A stretch of 64,000 bases of DNA from Planktothrix tepida PCC 9214 (GTDB lineage Bacteria > Cyanobacteriota > Cyanobacteriia > Cyanobacteriales > Microcoleaceae), in the NCBI RefSeq assembly GCF_900009145.1, contig NZ_LN889803.1:306116-370115 (forward strand), written 5' to 3'. Below the pieces are notes generated by a model. It did no database searches. It was not told the DNA's origin and saw nothing but the letters and a program-made list of their open reading frames with translations. Shown piece by piece: positions 29,298 to 36,568 of this stretch. Positions within the stretch are counted from its first letter, which is position 1, and every line of letters starts with the position of its first letter. A program made the position numbers and the translations under genes.

Positions 29298-30524
29298 CTA
29301 AGTTAAATTCGATTTAAGTTTTAATCTTGTCCAAATCGATACAATTTTATAGCGCAAATATTTAAACCCAGCTTTATATAATCGTTTAAAATCATAATCA
29401 AATAAAATAGCCATCATATCTTCTAAAGATAAATCTTTGAGATAGGATACCCCTTTATCAATAGACTGATCACTATATTTTAAATATTTACTTAATCCCA
29501 TTTGTTCTGACCAGTTCCAAGTTCTAGCATAGCCCTGTCGAATTTCTTGACGATATCCGGCAAAATCTGTTATTTTTCCAGCGAGATAATCTTGAATATA
29601 TCCACAAGCAATATTAGCATTTTGCATTCCATGACGAATCCCTTCTCCTCCTAACATATTTACCATTGAAACCGCATCCCCAATGGCAATAATATTATCT
29701 TTATAATAAATATCTTCTAACTTACTACAATATTTTAACATTCCTCCATGATGGTTAATGATTTTATAGGGAATTCCCCCTAAATACTCTGTTAATAATA
29801 ACTCCACATAGGAACGTAAGGTTTGAGTTTGATTAACCCATGCGTGGGAACAATTTAATTGAGCAGAACCCACTTTTAAGCGATTATTTCCCATCGGAAA
29901 AATCCACGAATAACCCCTAGGCATCCACCGATGACCTAAAAAGAAAATTAAATCTTGAGAATACTGTTGATAATCGGTTTCTGAAAGTTCAATTAAATAT
30001 TCTATTCCCGTCCCCGTTAAATAATTAGGTTGGGATTCTTTTTTATTATACATGACTGCCCTAGCTGGGCCTGTAGCATCCACTAAGATTTGCGTTTCTA
30101 CTTGAATAATTTCTCCCGTAGACCGTTGCTTTAATTCAACAATCGTATTCTGATGATTTTTAATATACCGAAGATAACGACATCCCATCCAAACTTCGCC
30201 ACCTTGACTTTTAACTTGTGTGGCTAAAAATTCCCGTAATTTAGCAAAATCAAAAACAGCCCCCAAAGGTTTTTGAGACTCCCATTTCTGATGAATATTC
30301 GTTGTAACAATCACTAAATTTTGCCAATAACTCCCGATAACAGTTTCCGGTAAATTGAATTTTTCCAAGGTTTCTAAGGGTGTAGTGGCACTGGAAAAAT
30401 CATTTCGAGAAAAAGTTTCATGTTGTTCAATTAATAATACCCGTTGACCGACTTGGGTGAGTTGTCTTGCACATTGACCTCCTGCTGGCCCCGCACCAAT
30501 GACCACAACATCGAAACATTCCAT
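29298..30524 (-). CDS. FAD-dependent reductase of the geranylgeranyl reductase family
   Basis: A 408-residue flavoprotein with an N-terminal dinucleotide fold (VVIGAGPAGGQCARQL) and the second FAD motif GDAVSMVNMLGGEGIRHGMQ, typical of geranylgeranyl reductase and related lipid or polyketide monooxygenase-like enzymes. The ATG at 30524 is preferred because GGAG lies about 8 bases upstream; the frame also opens at a TTG 15 bases earlier. It lacks features that would single out ChlP (the chlorophyll enzyme), so the isoprenoid or other substrate is open. It is monocistronic, and the TnpB element diverges from it 115 bases away. Confidence 0.8.
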   Translation of the reverse strand: MECFDVVVIGAGPAGGQCARQLTQVGQRVLLIEQHETFSRNDFSSATTPLETLEKFNLPETVIGSYWQNLVIVTTNIHQKWESQKPLGAVFDFAKLREFLATQVKSQGGEVWMGCRYLRYIKNHQNTIVELKQRSTGEIIQVETQILVDATGPARAVMYNKKESQPNYLTGTGIEYLIELSETDYQQYSQDLIFFLGHRWMPRGYSWIFPMGNNRLKVGSAQLNCSHAWVNQTQTLRSYVELLLTEYLGGIPYKIINHHGGMLKYCSKLEDIYYKDNIIAIGDAVSMVNMLGGEGIRHGMQNANIACGYIQDYLAGKITDFAGYRQEIRQGYARTWNWSEQMGLSKYLKYSDQSIDKGVSYLKDLSLEDMMAILFDYDFKRLYKAGFKYLRYKIVSIWTRLKLKSNLT

Positions 30525-30585
30525 AAAAATCTCCAACAACTTTTGGGAACTCAGTATCTTTAGATCTGAGAGGAAAAACGAGCTT

Positions 30586-30630
30586 GCGGTTTTAACCGCC
30601 TACCCGCTATAATGATTATATCCTTAGCGG
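30586..30630 (+). promoter_or_regulatory. Left-end hairpins and promoter of the TnpB element
   Basis: GCGGTT-TT-AACCGC forms a hairpin at 30586-30599. A second inverted repeat, CCGCTA (30604-30609) with TAGCGG (30625-30630), encloses a consensus -10 box TATAAT at 30608-30613. GGAAAG then precedes the tnpB ATG. Subterminal hairpins are typical of IS200/IS605 ends. Confidence 0.6.
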
Positions 30631-30639
30631 AAAGTCAAA

Positions 30640-31905
30640 ATGCTTCTCACTCAAACCAATCGTTTGAAGCTGAATAAGCAGGAATCGGAGATTGCGAGAC
30701 AACTTTGCAGATTGAGCAAAAATATGTTCAATGTAGGTCTGTACAACGTTCGCCAGTATTTCTTTCAGGAACGAAAGCATCTCCGCTACGAGGGCAACTA
30801 TTATCACTCCAAAGGAAATGAAAACTATGAATTGTTAGCAACTGATATCGCTCAACAAACATTGAAAATAGTTGACCGCTCGTTTCAATCATTCTTCAAA
30901 CTGCTTCAAATGAAACAGCGTGGAGAGTTAAATGTGAAGGTAAACATTCCTGGCTACTTACCGAAAGATGGATACTTTCTGTTGGTTATTCCTATTCGAC
31001 CCAGAGATCTTGAAAAGATGCCTAGCAAGAATTGGGTATTCACAGTTCCAACTTCTCGTAAATTCAGGCGGGAGGTTGGAACTTTTTCTTTTACAATTCC
31101 TGAGAGACTTAGAGGCTTCAACATCAAAGAGATTCGCATTCTCCCAAAAACAGGAGGGCGATATTTTGATGCAGCTTTTGTCTACGAAGGGGCTGAAGAA
31201 AAACAAGTGGAACCATCCCAAGAAATGCTCGGTATTGATTTGGGTTTAAACAACTTTGCAACCTGCGTTAGCACTACTCAAGAATCATTTATCCTGAATG
31301 GGAGAAAGATTAAATCGATCAATCAATGGTTTAACAAGGAAAACGCACGATTGCAATCAATTAAGGATTTGCAAAAAGTCCAAGGCTTGACACATCGACA
31401 GGCAGCATTACTGAATCGTCGAAATCATCAAGTCCAAGATTTTCTGAGTAAATCTGCTCGATACGTTGTGAACTGGTGCATCAAACGAAATATCAGCAAG
31501 ATTGTTGTGGGGTACAACCCTGACCTGAAACAGTTGATAAATATAGGTAAACGCAACAATCAGAACTTTACTCAAATTCCTGTTTTTACCTTTAAGCGCA
31601 AGCTGGAAAGCCTCTGCGAACGGTACGGAATTAAAGTAGTTGAACAGGAAGAGTCGTACACCAGTAAAGCAAGTTCGCTTGATGTCGATGTTTTGCCTGT
31701 TTGGAATGCTGACAATCCTAAAACCTATAAATTTAGTGGCAAGCGCATTAAGCGTGGATTGTACCGCACCGCTCAAGGATGGGTTGTTAACGCTGATGCT
31801 AATGGCGCACTGAATATTTTGCGTAAACACACAAGTAAGCTGGATGAGTTAATCGGACAGTTTAGAGGCTGTTTGGCACAGCCTTTAAGGGTTAATCTCT
31901 TTTAA
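30640..31905 (+). CDS. tnpB: TnpB RNA-guided nuclease, solitary IS200/IS605-type element
   Basis: A 421-residue TnpB/OrfB protein with a RuvC-like centre: Asp200 in GIDLGLNN, Glu338 before SYTSK, and Asp386 in NADANGALNI. All three predicted catalytic acids are intact and the length is full. The usual CxxC...CxxC zinc ribbon between SYTSK and NADAN is absent and replaced by a KFSGKRIKRGLYR-type segment, as in one known subgroup. There is no tnpA gene next to it, so it could move only with a transposase supplied in trans. Promoter, hairpins and an untruncated frame suggest recent arrival. TnpB proteins work with an omega RNA made from the gene's 3' end. Confidence 0.93.
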   Translation: MLLTQTNRLKLNKQESEIARQLCRLSKNMFNVGLYNVRQYFFQERKHLRYEGNYYHSKGNENYELLATDIAQQTLKIVDRSFQSFFKLLQMKQRGELNVKVNIPGYLPKDGYFLLVIPIRPRDLEKMPSKNWVFTVPTSRKFRREVGTFSFTIPERLRGFNIKEIRILPKTGGRYFDAAFVYEGAEEKQVEPSQEMLGIDLGLNNFATCVSTTQESFILNGRKIKSINQWFNKENARLQSIKDLQKVQGLTHRQAALLNRRNHQVQDFLSKSARYVVNWCIKRNISKIVVGYNPDLKQLINIGKRNNQNFTQIPVFTFKRKLESLCERYGIKVVEQEESYTSKASSLDVDVLPVWNADNPKTYKFSGKRIKRGLYRTAQGWVVNADANGALNILRKHTSKLDELIGQFRGCLAQPLRVNLF

Positions 31906-31908
31906 GAA

Positions 31909-31932
31909 TCCTCGTCGCTTGATTCGCGAGGA
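31909..31932 (+). ncRNA. Right-end hairpin, likely 3' part of the omega RNA
   Basis: TCCTCG (31909-31914) pairs with CGAGGA (31927-31932), immediately after the tnpB stop codon, and is followed by GTGTCAA. A subterminal hairpin at the right end is where the omega RNA scaffold of IS200/IS605 elements ends. The element boundary is probably near 31938. Confidence 0.55.
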
Positions 31933-31964
31933 GTGTCAAAGAGGTCTATAACAATGTGCAAGGT

Positions 31965-32501
31965 TCAATTTTTAGGACTGATTTCAGCTTTTTGTTGAGG
32001 ACTTTCTAATCGATTGACACCGGACGAAGATGGCAATATAGTAGCATTGAAAGCCGGAACTTGACAGGTGCTTATATTGGCTTTAGGTAAGCAAGCAATT
32101 GGTTGAGTTGTCAAGGAAGGAATCACAACAAATTCCCCTTCTAAAACAAAATCATCAGCATTTAAAACAACCCCTAAAATTTCCTGAGTAGATTTAATTT
32201 TAATAATGGCATCATCTGAACGTCCATCCTGATCAAAATCCATCAATTGCAGATAGTCTAAATCAGATTCAGTGAGGCCATCGGTTAAACCAATTTTATC
32301 TCCATCATTGAACCAATCAAAATTAGAAATCACCGAAACATTAGATAGATCATTGGTCGCATCTTGAGTTTTGAGGATAAATACATCGGTATTCCCATTA
32401 CTACTGGGTGTTTGCGCTGTTCCTGGTATGGGAATAAATAAACTAATCATGAAGGGAAAAATGGTGGCAATTAAAAAGGTGCGAACTCGGCTTGAAATCA
32501 T
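31965..32501 (-). CDS. Small secreted calcium-binding-like protein
   Basis: A 178-residue protein with an N-terminal signal peptide (hydrophobic FLIATIFPFMISLFI, cleavage plausible after GTAQ). It then has a segment resembling the C-terminal module of RTX proteins: VISNFDWFNDGDKIGL, a calcium-loop-like DFDQDGRSDDAIIKI and ILGVVLN. The Pro/Ser-rich tail has two Cys residues. It looks like a single RTX-end module exported through Sec. No operon partner is seen; the TnpB element ends about 25 bases away on the other strand. Function unknown. Confidence 0.6.
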   Translation of the reverse strand: MISSRVRTFLIATIFPFMISLFIPIPGTAQTPSSNGNTDVFILKTQDATNDLSNVSVISNFDWFNDGDKIGLTDGLTESDLDYLQLMDFDQDGRSDDAIIKIKSTQEILGVVLNADDFVLEGEFVVIPSLTTQPIACLPKANISTCQVPAFNATILPSSSGVNRLESPQQKAEISPKN

Positions 32502-32845
32502 ACATTTTCCTAATGCTTTGATTTCAATCTACGCAGGGGCTTTATTGCTTTCTGACCGATGAGTGCTACTATTCTAAGTTCTACAGTGCTCAAGGGGTTT
32601 TATCAGGGTCTAGGAAAAGGGAAAACCCTGATGTTGCTTGAGTTTGTTAGGATTTCAGATGGGTTATGGGTTGATGAGGAAGTAGACACTTGGAAAATTG
32701 GAAAATTTGACTTTACATTTCTATAGATTGATCAACGACCGTTTAATATTATTAATAGTTTTTTTACAAAACATTAGCAGAAAAGGGAGGGTTATCATCT
32801 TTATTTAGGGTTCTAAAAAACCCTGACTGAACCCCCCCTACATCA
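32502..32845. other. Intergenic region, no gene recognised
   Basis: 344 bases. A hairpin AGGGTT...AACCCT at 32807-32824, just downstream of the glgA stop, may terminate glgA. The T-run expected of a canonical terminator is missing. Confidence 0.4.
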
Positions 32846-34321
32846 TTATTTGTGCCGTATGAATTCGTAAATGGCTAAATAATCTGTTCCGGGTTGGTTC
32901 CAAGAATAGTCATAATTCATGCCTTGAATTCTCAATTTTTCAAATTCATCAGGATAGTAATTCCAAAGCCCAATAGCGCGATCCATTGCGGATTCTAAGG
33001 CTTGAAAATCGGTGTAATTAAAAACATAGCCATTGCGTTTTTCCGGTGTATGATATTGATCATAATCCCGATCAAAAACCGTATTAACTAAACCACCAAC
33101 CGCGCGAACAACGGGAACAGCCCCATATTTTAACCCAATCATTTGAGTTAACCCACAAGGTTCATAATTACTCGGAACCACAATAATATCGGCAGCCGCA
33201 TAAATTAAGTGGGATAATTCCTCATTAAATCCTAGTTCTAAATGGCAATCGGGGTTATCATTTAAAAAGTTCTTTTCATGCCAGAACCAAGCATTAATAC
33301 CGGGTTCCGTTGCCGATCCTAATAACACAAATTGAGCTTGTCGATGCAGTGAATAATAAATGGCATGATGAACCAGATGCACCCCTTTTTGATCGTCTAA
33401 GCGACCAATATAACAAATAAGAGGTTTATCTTCATGACTTAACCATAAGCGTTCGCGTAAAGCTTTTTTATTCTTTTGTTTTCCTTCTAAAGTTTTCGGC
33501 GTATATTGTTCAGGAATAAATCGATCAACTTCAGGGTTCCAAACCTCATAATCAATCCCATTTAATACTCCACCAAATTTATGTTGATGTAGTTCTAGGG
33601 TATGTCCTAAGCCATAACCAAATTCTCCATAATGGGCTTCCCAAGCATGGTTAGGAGATACCGTTGTTACAAAGTTAGAGTAAACAATTCCCCCCTTCAT
33701 AAAATTCAAGCCAAAGGGGTTAAAATTATCGCGTAAACGGTCATATTCAAAATAGTAGGATTCTCGGTTTAATCCCGTAGCCCAAAGGATATTTGTGCCA
33801 GCAATTCCTTGATGTTTAAAGTTGTGGATGGTATAACAAACTCGGATATTTTCCATGCCATGATATTTGTACATTTCATACAACATGACTGGAATTAAAC
33901 CCGTTTGCCAATCATGACAATGGAGAATATCAGGACGTTTTCCAGATTTAAGTAAAAATTCTAATGCTGCTTTGCTAAAAAAGGCAAATCTTAGATGATC
34001 ATCGACGCAACCATAATAACAACCTCGGTCAAAGAAATGATCTTCGGAGTGAGGTTCAATAAAGAAACACAACCGCCCATGAACCCAGCCACAAAAGACA
34101 GTACAGTGTATCGCCCCATCAAACCAAGGTACATATAAATCTTGATAGGCTTCATGAAGTCCCCAAATTTGGTCATACCTCATGCAGTCGTACTTGGGCA
34201 AAATAATCTCAATGGTATGACCCCGCAGTTCTAATTCCCTACTGAGTCCGTACACAACATCGCCTAAGCCTCCCGCTTTGATGACCGGGGCACATTCAGA
34301 GGCAATTTGTACGATGTACAT
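32846..34321 (-). CDS. glgA: Glycogen synthase GlgA
   Basis: A 491-residue GT5 starch/glycogen synthase that extends alpha-1,4-glucan from ADP-glucose in the cytoplasm. The N-terminal ADP-glucose motif KAGGLGDVV is present, and the GT-B C-terminal half holds IGRLDDQKG and the EPCGLTQMIGLKYG donor site. Length and wording match the cyanobacterial GlgA2-like type, one of two isoforms usually present. GAGGAAACAGG precedes the ATG. It is monocistronic. The repeat cluster 34428-34609 lies just upstream and could affect its promoter. It fits with the fermentation genes at 8-14 kb as the store that is broken down in the dark. Confidence 0.95.
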   Translation of the reverse strand: MYIVQIASECAPVIKAGGLGDVVYGLSRELELRGHTIEIILPKYDCMRYDQIWGLHEAYQDLYVPWFDGAIHCTVFCGWVHGRLCFFIEPHSEDHFFDRGCYYGCVDDHLRFAFFSKAALEFLLKSGKRPDILHCHDWQTGLIPVMLYEMYKYHGMENIRVCYTIHNFKHQGIAGTNILWATGLNRESYYFEYDRLRDNFNPFGLNFMKGGIVYSNFVTTVSPNHAWEAHYGEFGYGLGHTLELHQHKFGGVLNGIDYEVWNPEVDRFIPEQYTPKTLEGKQKNKKALRERLWLSHEDKPLICYIGRLDDQKGVHLVHHAIYYSLHRQAQFVLLGSATEPGINAWFWHEKNFLNDNPDCHLELGFNEELSHLIYAAADIIVVPSNYEPCGLTQMIGLKYGAVPVVRAVGGLVNTVFDRDYDQYHTPEKRNGYVFNYTDFQALESAMDRAIGLWNYYPDEFEKLRIQGMNYDYSWNQPGTDYLAIYEFIRHK

Positions 34322-34427
34322 CCTGTTTCCTCACTCCAAACCGTGATGTTTTGTCTCCCCCATAGTAATCAGGTTGGCTACAATAGTAAACCCCTGAAGG
34401 ATGATTTTTTTCGAGGTATTGCAGGCC

Positions 34428-34609
34428 AGAAACCCGGTTTCTTAAGCTATCTTTCGGTGAGGGAACAAAAATCACGACAGAAACCCGGTTTTTTAAGTAG
34501 TGGTGGTCAGAAACCGGGTTTCTCTATCAATCTCTCGGTTGAGAAACAAAAGTTATGGCAGAAACCCGGTTTCTCAACGCTATTGCTAGGGGTCAAAAAC
34601 CCGGTTTCT
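34428..34609. repeat. Cluster of five palindromic AGAAACC(C/G)GGTTTCT repeats
   Basis: Copies start at about 34428, 34479, 34509, 34560 and 34595, with both central variants (CCCGG and CCGGG, the two strands of one motif). They are joined by sub-repeats such as CTTAAGCTATC and TCGGTGAG. Spacing is irregular, 15-36 bases. A further pair lies at 35820-35885. Confidence 0.85.
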
Positions 34610-34675
34610 TAAGTCATCTTTATTATGTTATAATATTAGAAATTTATTAACATCTAGCGAACTTTTAGCCTAAGT

Positions 34676-34933
34676 TTAAACAGTGGTATATTCCCAAAAT
34701 TTTGATACTGGAAAGGTTTCTCCTGTTGTAGCAAGTCGCATAGATTCTTGTAGGTCAGCTAATATTTGGGCTTTTGGTTCTTGTTCGTCAATCCAAGCTA
34801 AACCACTAACAGGATCAGAGTTTATTGTATTCATCAGTTGTTGCCAAAGTTCAATAGAAACAAGAACATCGGTTGTTTCGCCCTCGGCATTGGTGACATA
34901 ACGAATAAGATGTTCAATTTGTGCGATCGCCAT
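34676..34933 (-). CDS. Small antitoxin-like protein, no partner toxin beside it
   Basis: An 85-residue acidic protein. Its N-terminal RYVTNAEGETTDVLVSIELWQQL segment resembles a family of cyanobacterial antitoxin-like proteins with a beta-strand DNA-binding start and a helical, toxin-neutralising tail. The start codon overlaps a HIP1 octamer (GCGATCGC). No RelE- or PIN-type toxin lies next to it on the same strand, so it is either an orphan or acts in trans. It is placed between the repeat cluster and the DUF433 gene. The antitoxin role is inferred from context and size. Confidence 0.45.
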   Translation of the reverse strand: MAIAQIEHLIRYVTNAEGETTDVLVSIELWQQLMNTINSDPVSGLAWIDEQEPKAQILADLQESMRLATTGETFPVSKFWEYTTV

Positions 34934-35059
34934 AGGTTTAACCCTCTTATCATGATCTTATTGTAGAGATGGAACTGTCAGCATATTGCTAATGTCCAGA
35001 TTTAGAAAAATCAGGGAAAATTTATCTATTATGTAGATTAGCATAATATTTAAAATAAT

Positions 35060-35067
35060 GCTATAAT
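35060..35067 (+). promoter_or_regulatory. Extended -10 promoter of the DUF433 gene
   Basis: AATGCTATAAT contains an extended -10 (TGnTATAAT) with TATAAT at 35062-35067. This overlaps the ATG at 35066 and is 35 bases before the ATG at 35102, which supports 35102 as the start. Confidence 0.6.
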
Positions 35068-35101
35068 GGTAAAAAAATATCAATACTCCCATCCTACTTT
35101 T

Positions 35102-35422
35102 ATGAAAGCAGTCATCTCACAACATATTGACATAACTCCAGGAATCTGTGGTGGAAAACCTCGTATTGCTGGACATCGAATTAAAGTTCAAGATATCGTA
35201 ATTTGGCATGAAAGAATGGGAATGTCACCCGATGAAATTATTTATCACCATCCTAGTATTACCTTAGCCGATGTTTATGCAGCTTTAACTTATTACCATG
35301 ACCATCGAGAAGAAATTAGACAACAAATTGAAGCAGGAGAAGATTATGCTAAAGAATTACAAGGAAATCAACCCTCTTTAATTCAAAAACTATTAAAGGG
35401 TGAAAATGTTAAACAAGATTAA
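35102..35422 (+). CDS. DUF433 antitoxin
   Basis: A 106-residue DUF433 protein (GICGGKPRIAGHRIKVQDIV, then a winged-helix-like HHPSITLADVYAALTYY). DUF433 proteins are VapB-like antitoxins normally encoded just upstream of DUF5615 PIN-like toxins, with overlapping ends. Here the downstream toxin gene overlaps by 17 bases but is broken. The start at 35102 is preferred over 35066, which lies inside the promoter's -10 box. The antitoxin frame is intact although its toxin is lost, as expected for a decaying addiction module. Confidence 0.8.
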   Translation: MKAVISQHIDITPGICGGKPRIAGHRIKVQDIVIWHERMGMSPDEIIYHHPSITLADVYAALTYYHDHREEIRQQIEAGEDYAKELQGNQPSLIQKLLKGENVKQD

Positions 35423-35601
35423 ATTTCATCTTGATGAAAATGTGAGTAATGCGATCGCAAATGGTTTGAGAATGAGGGGAATTGATGTCACAACTTCTCC
35501 AGAACAAGGGTTAATTGGTGTATATGATAAACAACAATTAGCTTATGCTTTATCTCAACTTGGAACCCGAATATATGTACAACAATATTAAATTTTTGTA
35601 G
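35406..35601 (+). pseudogene. DUF5615 PIN-like toxin with internal deletion and frameshift
   Basis: The N terminus (IKFHLDENVSNAIANGLRMRGIDVTTSPEQGL) is the normal DUF5615 start with its acidic DEN motif. After LAYALSQ the frame runs into unrelated residues and stops at 35591. One reading frame over, the same DNA encodes LEPEYMYNNIKFL and a stop at 35601, which looks like the usual C-terminal end of this family. An internal deletion of roughly 40-50 codons that also shifted the frame explains both. The catalytic centre is lost, so the toxin should be inactive. Confidence 0.75.
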
Positions 35602-35643
35602 GAAATGTCATCTTTTATTAGCTAATATTCTATTAGGTGAGTT

Positions 35644-35775
35644 ATGATTAAAGCGGTTATTGTTGATACAACTCCTCTTTATACTTTAGTTGATTCTAGT
35701 GATCAATATCACCTAAAATCTCGGCAAGAATTATCACAAATTCAGTTATTAAATTTGAAAGTGATGATTCCTTAA
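35644..35775 (+). pseudogene. Truncated PIN-domain (VapC-like) toxin fragment
   Basis: Forty-three codons, from ATG to TAA, read MIKAVIVDTTPLYTLVDSSDQY and continue with a KSRQELSQIQ helix. This is the first strand, first catalytic Asp (VDTTPLY) and first helices of a PIN ribonuclease. The rest of the usual 130-140 residues is missing, so it is a non-functional remnant. A second remnant, the DUF5615 gene, lies directly upstream. Confidence 0.65.
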
Positions 35776-35819
35776 GAATAGCCAAAAAATGGGATTCGTA
35801 AATGAGTAGAGTGGTGGTC

Positions 35820-35885
35820 AGAAACCGGGTTTCTTAAGCTATCTCTCGGTGAGGAAACAAAGATAATGATACAAACCCGGTTTCT
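35820..35885. repeat. Two further AGAAACC(C/G)GGTTTCT repeats
   Basis: One copy at 35820-35834 and one at 35872-35885, joined by the same CTTAAGCTATCTCTCGGTGAG linker seen near 34441. This shows that the whole composite unit, not just the palindrome, was duplicated on both sides of the TA remnants. Confidence 0.8.
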
Positions 35886-35901
35886 TAAGATTTATTGGTT
35901 A

Positions 35902-36354
35902 CTAAGGTAAACCAGTACAAGGTAAACTAGGCGGTGGTGCTGCTTCTCCTGGTTGAGGAAAATAAGGTGTACTATTAATTAAACATAGATCTTTCGGACA
36001 CTTAGGCCTAGACCATCCGTTCCCTTGTCCACGACATTTGGCATTTTCAGGTATAATAATTACATCTCCTTGGTTTGGACATGGCGCCCAGCGTGATGAC
36101 GCATAATAAAAACACAGAACTTGGCCTGTGTCGGGATTAGTGTAAGTTTGGGAGGCAATTCTCTGATTCCAGGGACTATCCCCATACTGTGCTATAATAC
36201 TAGGGTTATTCGATTTGAGAATAATACTTGTATTATAAGCATTAATTCTAGGGGTTTCCGGTAGATTAGCATTAGCATTTGGGCTTCCTTTGATAACAGC
36301 CCCACCTAATGCTAAAGCACCACTGAGTAACAAAATGATCGCTTTTTTATTCAT
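35902..36354 (-). CDS. Small secreted cysteine-containing protein, function unknown
   Basis: A 150-residue protein with a clear signal peptide (MNKKAIILLLSGALALGGAV). The mature part holds six cysteines (in LCFYY, PCPNQ, KCRGQ, KCPKDLC and PCTG contexts), suggesting disulfides, and ends in a proline-rich stretch. The ATG at 36354 is preferred over the GTG 15 bases earlier because GGGGAAG precedes it. No recognised domain. It is flanked by TA remnants on one side and the STAND gene on the other, both on the opposite strand. Confidence 0.55.
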   Translation of the reverse strand: MNKKAIILLLSGALALGGAVIKGSPNANANLPETPRINAYNTSIILKSNNPSIIAQYGDSPWNQRIASQTYTNPDTGQVLCFYYASSRWAPCPNQGDVIIIPENAKCRGQGNGWSRPKCPKDLCLINSTPYFPQPGEAAPPPSLPCTGLP

Positions 36355-36531
36355 TGATTTCTTCCCCACTAACGAGTAGGAACGCCATAATTACTTCTAG
36401 TTTTAGACACCTTTATTCTAAAGTCTGCTTAAAAAATTAATCCTGGGAAAAAAACAGATTTTCACGGAACTTTTATTACAAAATATTGAGCAAAAACACA
36501 GAAAAGTTAGGAAAAATTGGGATCAAGATCA

Positions 36532-36539
36532 GCTATAAT
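36532..36539 (+). promoter_or_regulatory. -10 box of the STAND gene
   Basis: GCTATAAT with TATAAT at 36534-36539, 29 bases before the ATG at 36569. It matches the core used by the two TA promoters. Confidence 0.5.
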
Positions 36540-36568
36540 GCTCAAAACCTTTATCCTATATACATTCG

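Noticed and set aside
29298..30524. Assigning the FAD reductase as ChlP
   Set aside because: Only general FAD motifs match; nothing in the sequence singles out the chlorophyll enzyme, so the narrower name was not used.
31408..31830. 140-codon minus-strand frame antisense to tnpB
   Set aside because: Mirrors the tnpB codons; no ribosome site and no recognisable protein features.
34428..34609. Possible CRISPR array: five 15-base repeats with short spacers
   Set aside because: Repeats are palindromic and occur in both orientations, spacers are 15-36 bases and partly repeated themselves, and no cas gene lies nearby.
34307..34612. 101-codon plus-strand open frame over the repeat cluster
   Set aside because: It begins inside glgA on the opposite strand, and its residues just translate the repeats (KPGF-like units). 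No ribosome site.
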